Position numbers and translations under genes: made by a program | Shown here: piece by piece, positions 1 through 5,099 of the stretch | Position numbering within the stretch: the stretch's first letter is position 1 | Layout: each line of letters opens with the position of its first letter | Assembly: GCA_947643685.1 (NCBI GenBank) | Contig: CANRXD010000152.1 | Span: forward strand, 1 to 5,099 | DNA: 5,099 bases | Reading direction: 5' to 3' | Source: an uncultured Clostridium sp. | GTDB lineage: Bacteria > Bacillota > Clostridia > Lachnospirales > Lachnospiraceae | Notes under the pieces: generated by a model | What the model was told of the DNA's origin: nothing | The model's database searches: none | The model's input: the letters and a program-made list of their open reading frames with translations, nothing else

Positions 1-10
1 ATGCTTCCTT

Positions 11-169
11 CTATTTGTAGGACAGGGCACTTTCTTCCATATGTCCCTTAAGCGTCTCATTGGGAATCGCTGCCGCACACACCAGAAGAAGCCACAAAAA
101 CCCAAGAAGTCCCCAGAAAATGGCCATATAAACTGCAATTACTTTTTTTCTTCCCATCCTTTCCTTCAT
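11..169 (-). CDS. Short membrane-anchored reading frame, 52 aa; small protein or interrupted larger gene
   Basis: An ATG with AAAGG 8 nt upstream opens a 52-residue frame. It has a basic N-terminus (MKERMGRKK), one hydrophobic helix at about 10-35 rich in Leu, Trp and Ala, then a polar stretch, AAIPNETLKGHMEESALSYK, before a TAG stop at 13-11. The layout is that of a signal anchor followed by the beginning of an outside domain, and the IPNE...HMEESA stretch looks to me like the start of a longer Clostridia membrane protein, recalled by pattern only. After the amber codon the frame stays open (Lys-Glu-Ala) to the window edge, only ten bases on. It is therefore either a real small membrane protein or the first piece of a gene broken by a nonsense change or sequencing error. 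It lies 73 nt after the cyclase on the same strand and could be the last operon member. Function is unknown. Confidence 0.5.
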   Translation of the reverse strand: MKERMGRKKVIAVYMAIFWGLLGFLWLLLVCAAAIPNETLKGHMEESALSYK

Positions 170-177
170 TCTGTGCA

Positions 178-182
178 CCTTT
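178..182 (-). promoter_or_regulatory. Ribosome binding site of the short membrane ORF
   Basis: AAAGG lies 8 nt before the ATG at 169. A second in-frame ATG four codons later also has a purine-rich leader, but the first has the better spacing. Its presence argues that the short frame, or the gene it begins, is or was translated. Confidence 0.5.
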
Positions 183-224
183 CACAGCAGGGCCTGCCAC
201 GCTTTATCGGGTACAAACAGGTAT

Positions 225-248
225 GGGTGAAACGCTTTTCTTTCACCC
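225..248. repeat. Perfect 8-bp inverted repeat at the end of the cyclase gene
   Basis: GGGTGAAA (225-232) and TTTCACCC (241-248) are exact reverse complements separated by 8 nt, and the pair covers the cyclase stop codon. In the transcript it can form a stem-loop just after the cyclase coding region. No run of U follows on the minus strand (it continues ATACCTGTTT), so it is not a standard intrinsic terminator. It could attenuate, stabilise the mRNA 3' end or be fortuitous. Confidence 0.45.
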
Positions 249-2048
249 TTTTCTCACTTCATCTACCTGATACACAAACACACCTTTACTCTTTCCTTTC
301 AGTGGAATCTCTCCGATGGGTGTCACCTCCACCCGGTCCTTTACCGCTTCATAGACCGCTTCACTGATAAGGATCTGTCCTCGTTTTGCGTTGCTCTCCA
401 ACCGCGCCGCCGTGTTCACTGTATCGCCGATGGCAGTGTAATCCATACGAAATTCACAACCGATATTGCCAACGACCGCCTCCCCGCAGTTGACGCCGAT
501 TCCAAACGCCACACTTTTTCCGAAACGCTTTTCAAACTTTTCCGCAATGGCGTCTGCCCCGGCCTTCATGTCCCATGCTGTACATACCGCTTTAAAAATG
601 TAATCATCCAGAGCAAAAGGAGCATTAAATACGGCCATGGTAGCGTCACCCACAAATTTATCCAGAGTACCGCCGTTGTCAAAGATGGATTTGGTGGTCA
701 GACTCAAATATTCATTGAGAATCTCCACCACCTCTTCGGGCCTGAGACTTTCCGACATGGTGGTAAATCCCCGGATATCCACAAACAGCACCGCAATATG
801 CCTGTTCTCGCCCCCAAGAACCAGTTCAAAATCCGTATCTTTGCTGATTTTCTCCACAATCTGGGGCGCCACATATTGTTTGAACACATTCACGACTCTC
901 CGCCTGCGAAGAATTTCTGCCAGGTACCCTTCTATGACCCGTTCCCCATAAATCAGAAGCAGCACGACGGGAACCAGGACCACGGGAACCAGGATTCCCT
1001 GTCCATACATAAACCTGGCAAACAGCACATCGAGAACAACCAGGATACCGGTCCCCACAGAAACCGGTATGATTTTTGCCCTTCGGATGACCGCGAAAAA
1101 GATTCCGCAGAGAAAGGCCGATACTGCGCCGTAAAGAAGAGGCGAAACAGGCAGCTGCGTCTCTCCTTTTAACAATGCGTCGATAATATTGGCATGAATC
1201 TCCACTCCGTACATCTGACTGTTGTGGGATATGGACGGGGAGTAGGAATCCTGCATTCCCACTGCATATGCCCCCACCAGCACGATGGCATCCCGAAACA
1301 GTCCCGGATCGACCGTCCCGTTCAGCACGTCGGCCATGGACACCACATTATATCCGCCTGGCTTTCCCGAATAGGAAAAGTAATACTGGTTCCCTCTTCC
1401 GTACACGGTTGGAAATACTGCTTCCTTCCCCTGACTTTCCTGATAATTCTTGTAAACCTGAGAGGAAAGACTGTAAACTCTCTCACCTTCATAGTCCAGA
1501 TATGCCATGGCCTGGCGCACAAATCCGTCACGGTCCACAGCCGTGTTGGCATACCCGCAGATTACGCTGTCTTTCAGCTCTCCATAAGGCTCTGTGACAT
1601 AATCCACATGGTAAGGATTGTAGACCGTTCTGCCTTTTTCATCCCTCTCCGGCATTTCTTTAAAAGAAAAGCTGAGAGCAGCCACTACATTGCCGGCCGC
1701 CTTACAGGCATCGGCAAAATGTCTGTCGCCTTCCTCATCTGCCCTTTCACTGTAAATCACATCGAATCCGATAACTGCCGGCCGGGCCTTCGTATCCCTG
1801 TTTAACAATTCCACCAGCTGTGCCGGGATATGCCGGCTCCAGGTATTTACAGGTCCGTATTGCTCCAAGGTTCTGTCATCAATTTCAATCACATAGATCT
1901 TTTTATTGGTTACGGACACCCTCTGGTTGAGCCGGTCCAAAACACCCATATCCCAGAATCCGGCCGTGCCGAAATAGAATATTATGAAAGACAACAGTGT
2001 GACAGCCGCTGTGGCTATGACAGTAATTTTTCCGGCTTTACTCTTCAT
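243..2048 (-). CDS. CHASE2-domain membrane adenylate cyclase (class III)
   Basis: The chosen ATG gives 601 residues. Segment order: N-terminal membrane helix (about 8-27), extracytoplasmic CHASE2 sensor (about 35-295), three membrane helices (about 301-321, 326-348, 351-367), an Arg-rich linker ending KQYVAPQIVEKI, and a cytoplasmic class III cyclase domain (about 415-595). This is the usual CHASE2-cyclase topology. Catalytic residues are all visible: metal ligands D424 (FVDIRGF) and D468 (KFVGDA), purine-selecting K464 and D542 (AIGDTVN), and transition-state N545 and R549 (NTAAR). The Lys/Asp pair is typical of ATP specificity, so the product should be cAMP, made by a homodimer in response to an external signal that the sequence does not identify. 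The start is uncertain: a GTG 15 nt upstream (2063-2061) is in frame and gives 606 residues. The ATG is preferred because GGAAGGG lies 6 nt before it. It starts inside the metallo-hydrolase gene, which suggests translational coupling. A small inverted repeat covers the stop codon. Confidence 0.96.
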   Translation of the reverse strand: MKSKAGKITVIATAAVTLLSFIIFYFGTAGFWDMGVLDRLNQRVSVTNKKIYVIEIDDRTLEQYGPVNTWSRHIPAQLVELLNRDTKARPAVIGFDVIYSERADEEGDRHFADACKAAGNVVAALSFSFKEMPERDEKGRTVYNPYHVDYVTEPYGELKDSVICGYANTAVDRDGFVRQAMAYLDYEGERVYSLSSQVYKNYQESQGKEAVFPTVYGRGNQYYFSYSGKPGGYNVVSMADVLNGTVDPGLFRDAIVLVGAYAVGMQDSYSPSISHNSQMYGVEIHANIIDALLKGETQLPVSPLLYGAVSAFLCGIFFAVIRRAKIIPVSVGTGILVVLDVLFARFMYGQGILVPVVLVPVVLLLIYGERVIEGYLAEILRRRRVVNVFKQYVAPQIVEKISKDTDFELVLGGENRHIAVLFVDIRGFTTMSESLRPEEVVEILNEYLSLTTKSIFDNGGTLDKFVGDATMAVFNAPFALDDYIFKAVCTAWDMKAGADAIAEKFEKRFGKSVAFGIGVNCGEAVVGNIGCEFRMDYTAIGDTVNTAARLESNAKRGQILISEAVYEAVKDRVEVTPIGEIPLKGKSKGVFVYQVDEVRKG

Positions 2049-2997
2049 TGCTTTCCCTTCCACCCTCTTTTTCCTCTCTTTTTTCTTCCTCGTCCGGACG
2101 GATACACGCCCCTTCCATGGCAGCAGCCTCTTCCCTTTCTTCCGTCAGGGACACCCGCGTCCCCTCTCTGGCAAAGACGACGTTTCCGTTCCACTCCCCA
2201 GCCTGTGCCGCCTGTTCCATGTCCTTTAATTGTCTGTCCGTCCGCCCCCATTCATGGTGGCTGATATACAGGCACCCGGCTTTGCACTCCTTAGCCATCT
2301 CCACAACCTGCTGCCAGAAACTGTGCCCAAATCCTGCATATTTTGCGTATTCCTTTTCATCATAGGGGGCATCAAAAATCAGCATGTTACAGCCATCCGC
2401 AAACTCTCTATACCTCTTTTTAAATTCCCTGTCCTCTCCCAGCTCGCAGTCCAGTCCATAAACCACGGACTGTTTCTTTCTCTCCAGCCGGTATATGACA
2501 CAGCCATTGGGGTGATTGGATTTCATGACTCTGACAGCCACTTCACCCGGCAGATTCCAGATATCTTTATCCTTCGTATCATGCCAGGTAACTTTGGCTG
2601 CCGTCTGCGCCATAGTCACCGGCCAAAAAGGATGATCCATCGCCGTCCAGAAACGTTCCCGAAAAGACTTTCCGGCCTCACAGGGGCCGTAAAGCTCCAC
2701 TGCCATCCCTTTTTCAAACAGACAGGGAAACATAAAAAGCCCGATGATATGGTCCATATGAAGATGGCTTACAAAGATATGGATCGCATGCTCCTTTCTC
2801 CAGAGCCCCTTTGACTTAACCTCTTTAAGCCGGTTCCCTAACTCCATGATACCGGTACCTCCGTCAAATACGGCGATTCCCTCTGGCCAGTCTACGGACA
2901 CACAGCTCGTATTTCCCCCAAACTCCATCCTGTCTCCATAAGGAGCCGCCATGGAACCTCTGGTTCCCCAGAATCTTACACAAAGGCCCTCTTCCAT
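2038..2997 (-). CDS. MBL-fold metallo-hydrolase, possible cyclic-nucleotide phosphodiesterase
   Basis: The protein has 319 residues. The N-terminus has the GTRGS (11-15), GGNTSC (27-32) and DGGTGI (45-50) pattern of a cytoplasmic metallo-beta-lactamase subfamily related to RNase Z/PhnP-like hydrolases. The metal site is complete: HLHMDH (H78, H80, D82, H83), H162, D183 (GLDCE), and the C-terminal GHSFW (H225) and SHHEWGRTD (H247, H248) motifs. The core ends near residue 285; the last 35 residues are a highly charged Glu/Arg/Lys tail with no recognisable fold. No signal peptide is seen. MBL-fold enzymes that hydrolyse 3',5'-cyclic nucleotides are known (class II phosphodiesterases; Apyc1), and the position between a cNMP-domain phosphatase and an adenylate cyclase makes that role attractive, but the sequence alone does not fix the substrate. 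The start has a strong AAGGGGG site 6 nt upstream that shares bases with the phosphatase stop codon. The 3' end overlaps the cyclase start by 11 nt. Confidence 0.94.
   Translation of the reverse strand: MEEGLCVRFWGTRGSMAAPYGDRMEFGGNTSCVSVDWPEGIAVFDGGTGIMELGNRLKEVKSKGLWRKEHAIHIFVSHLHMDHIIGLFMFPCLFEKGMAVELYGPCEAGKSFRERFWTAMDHPFWPVTMAQTAAKVTWHDTKDKDIWNLPGEVAVRVMKSNHPNGCVIYRLERKKQSVVYGLDCELGEDREFKKRYREFADGCNMLIFDAPYDEKEYAKYAGFGHSFWQQVVEMAKECKAGCLYISHHEWGRTDRQLKDMEQAAQAGEWNGNVVFAREGTRVSLTEEREEAAAMEGACIRPDEEEKREEKEGGRESNEE
2055..2061 (-). promoter_or_regulatory. Ribosome binding site deciding the cyclase start
   Basis: GGAAGGG on the minus strand lies 6 nt before the ATG at 2048. The alternative GTG at 2063 would be served by GAGAGG about 9 nt upstream of it. 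The combination of an ATG and better spacing favours the shorter protein. The site lies in the coding tail of the metallo-hydrolase, in a long purine-rich run. Confidence 0.55.
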
Positions 2998-3003
2998 CTT
3001 CTG

Positions 3004-3010
3004 CCCCCTT
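3004..3010 (-). promoter_or_regulatory. Ribosome binding site of the metallo-hydrolase gene, sharing the phosphatase stop
   Basis: The minus strand reads TAAGGGGGCAGAAG before the ATG. AAGGGGG lies 6 nt upstream of the start, and its two leading A bases belong to the TAA stop of the phosphatase gene. The site fixes the metallo-hydrolase start and implies that ribosomes finishing the phosphatase arrive directly on it. Confidence 0.7.
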
Positions 3011-4184
3011 ATCTTGCCAGATACACCATGGTAATATCGTCGGACTGTGCCGCTCCTCTTGTAAACGCTTCCACCTCTTCATAGATCCGCTCAATAAAAA
3101 TCTCCGGTTCTTTTGCCTCCTCCATATGACGGTTTAAGGCATCTTCCGTTCCCTGATCTGAGAACATCTCCCCATTGATATCAAAGGCCTCCGGCACTCC
3201 GTCTGTGTAGAGACAGAAACAATCACCGGGCATCAGTTCTGTGGACTGCTCTCTGTACGGCATATCTTCCATGATTCCCACAGCACAATCCACCTTGCAG
3301 TCCAGCTGTTTAAAAGGCCTCCCTTCTTTGCTGATAAACGGCTTGTTATGGCCTCCGTTTACAAAAGTAAGCTTTCCCGTATCCGTATCAAGGACACAGA
3401 CAAACACAGTGACAAACAATTCCTCCTCATTGTCCTCATTCAGCCGGTTATTCACCAGCTCCACCACCTCCGCCACAGGCATATCCAGCATCATATAATT
3501 TTTAATATGGGTCTTTGCCAGAGTCATGAAGAGGGCAGCCGGCACTCCCTTTCCCGACACATCCGCCACCAGAAAACACAGCCTGCGCTCGTCAATGCGG
3601 AAGATATCATAGAAATCTCCGCCTACCTCTTTGGCCGGTTTCATCCTGGCGGTAATCTTCACATTTTCCATCTTACAGAATTCCTCAAAGGATTTGGGAA
3701 GAAATCCTGTCTGGATCCGGGACGCAATCTCAAGCTCCGACCGAAGGCGCTCCCGCTCTGTCACCATCTGTGTCGTCTTGGTATATAAAAGCTCCAGGAG
3801 AGCCCCATAGACCTTGTGGTTGGCATTGGCAATCTCCAGAAACAGATTTCTCGCAATGTTGGCGCAGACTGCCGGCGTGACGGCCCGGACCGTAGCTTTC
3901 CTTACCCCGTCTTTAATCAGGGCAAGTTCTCCCACAACGTCCCCTGCTCCCAGCTCATTGATTAAAAGCCCGTCTCCGGTCAGCACATGGGCTTCCCCCT
4001 CCAGAATGATGTACATGCCGTCATCCGGAGGATTTCCAACGGTCACCATATCCTCACCCTTCTCAAAAATCTTAAGCTCCGTGGCATCCAGAAGAAGCTT
4101 CGAACCCTCCGGCATCTGGCCGTCCTCCTGGATCTGGAAAAAATCTTTGATAATTTTCAACTGCTTCCACTGTTCATCCATCAT
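3009..4184 (-). CDS. Cyclic-nucleotide-binding-like domain fused to SpoIIE/PP2C-type serine phosphatase
   Basis: The protein has 391 residues. Residues about 30-120 form a cNMP-binding-like beta barrel; its phosphate-binding cassette reads GELALIKDGVRKATVRA (85-101), with the Glu (E86) and Arg (R95) that contact the ribose and phosphate in CRP/PKA-type domains. A helical linker (about 125-160, ERERLRSELEIASRIQ) of the kind usual before SpoIIE domains leads to a PPM/SpoIIE phosphatase domain (about 175-391). The expected metal ligands are all visible: GGDFYD (D190, D193), ADVSGKG (D208), YTDG (D328) and QSDDIT (D382, D383). The protein should be a soluble Mn/Mg-dependent phosphoserine/phosphothreonine phosphatase gated through its N-terminal domain. 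It could instead act on an anti-sigma-factor antagonist, as RsbU-like proteins do, but no STAS or anti-sigma gene is in the window. The start is the first of two tandem ATGs, chosen because it overlaps the upstream stop as ATGA and has GGAG 8 nt before it. The metallo-hydrolase gene follows after 11 nt. Confidence 0.95.
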   Translation of the reverse strand: MMDEQWKQLKIIKDFFQIQEDGQMPEGSKLLLDATELKIFEKGEDMVTVGNPPDDGMYIILEGEAHVLTGDGLLINELGAGDVVGELALIKDGVRKATVRAVTPAVCANIARNLFLEIANANHKVYGALLELLYTKTTQMVTERERLRSELEIASRIQTGFLPKSFEEFCKMENVKITARMKPAKEVGGDFYDIFRIDERRLCFLVADVSGKGVPAALFMTLAKTHIKNYMMLDMPVAEVVELVNNRLNEDNEEELFVTVFVCVLDTDTGKLTFVNGGHNKPFISKEGRPFKQLDCKVDCAVGIMEDMPYREQSTELMPGDCFCLYTDGVPEAFDINGEMFSDQGTEDALNRHMEEAKEPEIFIERIYEEVEAFTRGAAQSDDITMVYLAR

Positions 4185-5099
4185 TTCCCTATCTCCATCC
4201 CCTGCGGTTTCTTTCCTGCATGTTCCAGTCCTTTTGCAGCCTGCCTTTCAGGCCTTTTCCCTATGACAATCCTTGGCTTCCTTCCGGCGGATGCCTCCAT
4301 TTCCTGCTTTTGCAGCTCGTGAAAGCTGACAGCGGCTTTTTGGAACGGCTTTGTCCTTTCTTTTCTGACCTGTGCCACATCTTCTTTGGCAGCTTCGACA
4401 GCGAGTTTTATCACCGAGTCTTTATGTTCCGCGTTTATCTTATTGCCGGAATTCGTACAGATACTTTCTATCCCATTGATATAGTTTTGCTTTTTTCTGT
4501 CCGCCTGCTCATCCGTCAAGAGAGATTTTCCCGGAGCATCCTGTTCAAATTCAACCATATCTTTTGAAAGCTTCCCTCCGGACTCCATATGATTGACCAG
4601 CTTTTCAACCTGTTTCCACCCCTCCGGCTCCACAAGCACCATATTTTCCTTCATATGTTTCTGAAATTTCTCCACCCTCTTTGCCATGCGATCAATCTGG
4701 CTTTGAGGAATCAGATCTCCCAGGGCAAACTCCAAAGTGGATTTATCAAGTTTTGCGATATTCTCTGCCAGTTCCCGGCCAATAAAGGTCATACTTTTCT
4801 CTGTCGCTCCCTGAGTCCGTGTCCTCAGATTATCCATATCTCCAAACGCAAGGTCATTGTCAATTCCCTGAAGACCCACTATGGTGCGCTTTCCGCCGGC
4901 ATCCGGCTCGCTTAGCTGATAGAACATGTTGGCGCCATGCCTGTCAACCTGGCCGCAGAGAAAATCAAGGGCTTCCATGTTGCACATATCTTTCAGAAAG
5001 GAAGCGTTGTGGGTAAATTCCAGCTTCTCAATGAGAGCCATATCCTTCTCGCTCCGGGAATCCATATCCAGGCCTTTTGCAAACTCCATAAAACATCCC
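4181..5099 (-). CDS. C-terminal part of an atypical kinase-like protein (5' end beyond window)
   Basis: The frame is open to the right edge; three codons precede the first in-window Met (5089), so the real start probably lies outside. Numbering from that Met (302 residues), residues 41-54 read LDFLCGQVDRHGAN, and IDND lies at 76-79 after a short strand (IVGLQG). A D-R-H-x-x-N loop (D49, N54) followed about 23 residues later by I-D-N (D77) is the spacing of the catalytic and metal-binding loops of PI3/PI4-kinase-like, actin-fragmin and HipA-like kinases. The N-lobe with its nucleotide-binding Lys would be upstream and cannot be checked. Residues 103-148 look helical and could finish the C-lobe. 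The last 120 residues are charged, Lys/Glu-rich and without a recognised domain. No signal peptide or membrane segment is visible. The stop codon overlaps the start of the SpoIIE phosphatase gene (ATGA), which fits a kinase-phosphatase pair. The coding region is well supported; the kinase-like fold is a motif-level inference, and the substrate is unknown. Confidence 0.85.
   Translation of the reverse strand, partial: GCFMEFAKGLDMDSRSEKDMALIEKLEFTHNASFLKDMCNMEALDFLCGQVDRHGANMFYQLSEPDAGGKRTIVGLQGIDNDLAFGDMDNLRTRTQGATEKSMTFIGRELAENIAKLDKSTLEFALGDLIPQSQIDRMAKRVEKFQKHMKENMVLVEPEGWKQVEKLVNHMESGGKLSKDMVEFEQDAPGKSLLTDEQADRKKQNYINGIESICTNSGNKINAEHKDSVIKLAVEAAKEDVAQVRKERTKPFQKAAVSFHELQKQEMEASAGRKPRIVIGKRPERQAAKGLEHAGKKPQGMEIGK
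4187..4196 (-). promoter_or_regulatory. Ribosome binding site of the phosphatase gene, inside the upstream gene
   Basis: On the minus strand the bases read GGAGATAGGG. GGAG sits 8 nt before the first ATG (4184) and AGGG about 5 nt before the second, tandem ATG (4181). The site lies within the last codons of the kinase-like gene, whose TGA overlaps the first ATG. This arrangement supports the first ATG and translational coupling, although the second ATG cannot be excluded. Confidence 0.65.

Noticed and set aside
186..198. GCAGGCCCTGC palindrome between cyclase and short ORF
   Set aside because: The arms are only 5 bp around a single base, too short to form a useful hairpin, and this degree of symmetry is expected by chance.
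225..248. Intrinsic transcription terminator after the cyclase
   Set aside because: The stem is only 8 bp, the loop is 8 nt, and no U run follows on the transcribed strand. It is kept only as an inverted repeat.
41..367. Plus-strand open frame across the left-edge gap
   Set aside because: It runs against the end of the cyclase and the short membrane frame, its translation is low-complexity and it has no convincing ribosome site.
1194..1805. Plus-strand open frame of 203 codons
   Set aside because: It lies wholly antisense to the CHASE2 region of the cyclase, shows no domain, and its composition is what the complement of a coding frame gives.
2230..2814. Plus-strand open frame of 194 codons
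   Set aside because: It is antisense to the metallo-hydrolase, whose metal-binding motifs prove the minus-strand frame. No recognisable protein features are present.
243..4184. Pycsar-type antiphage system (cyclase plus cyclic-nucleotide-binding effector)
   Set aside because: The cyclase has a CHASE2 sensor, membrane helices and a standard ATP-type active site, and the cNMP domain is fused to a SpoIIE phosphatase rather than a TIR or pore-forming effector. A signalling operon fits better.
3009..4184. RsbU-type general stress regulator
   Set aside because: The phosphatase domain fits, but no STAS, anti-sigma or sigma gene is in the window and the N-terminal domain is cNMP-like rather than RsbU-like, so the specific name is not supported.

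Overview
The window is a tightly packed stretch with every supported gene on the minus strand, so the transcription order is from high to low coordinates. Base composition looks balanced. The protein style (SpoIIE-type phosphatase, purine-rich Shine-Dalgarno sites, ATGA overlap) suggests a Firmicute, probably a gut-type Clostridia such as Lachnospiraceae. That placement is an inference from gene style, not from a marker gene.

Layout in transcription order: (1) 5099-4181, the C-terminal part of a protein whose frame runs off the right edge of the window. It carries a DRHxxN plus IDN signature resembling the catalytic and metal-binding loops of atypical kinases (PI3/PI4-kinase-like, actin-fragmin kinase, HipA-like). 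(2) 4184-3009, a cyclic-nucleotide-binding-like domain fused to a SpoIIE/PP2C-type Ser/Thr phosphatase, overlapping gene 1 by ATGA. (3) 2997-2038, a metallo-beta-lactamase-fold hydrolase with a complete HxHxDH metal site. (4) 2048-243, a membrane adenylate cyclase with an extracellular CHASE2 sensor and a complete class III catalytic site, starting inside gene 3. (5) After a 73-nt gap holding a small inverted repeat, 169-11, a short membrane-anchored reading frame ending at an amber codon close to the left edge. It may be a small protein or the start of an interrupted larger gene.

The first four genes look like one translationally coupled operon. Read together they suggest a signalling cassette: the CHASE2 cyclase would make cAMP in response to an outside cue, the cNMP-like domain could gate the phosphatase, the MBL enzyme might hydrolyse the cyclic nucleotide or another signal, and the kinase-like protein could oppose the phosphatase. 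The domain assignments of genes 2 to 4 are strong. The kinase-like call for gene 1 is a motif reading, and the circuit is inference. No RNA genes, mobile elements, CRISPR arrays or convincing promoters were seen, and no gene-free stretch exceeds 300 bases.
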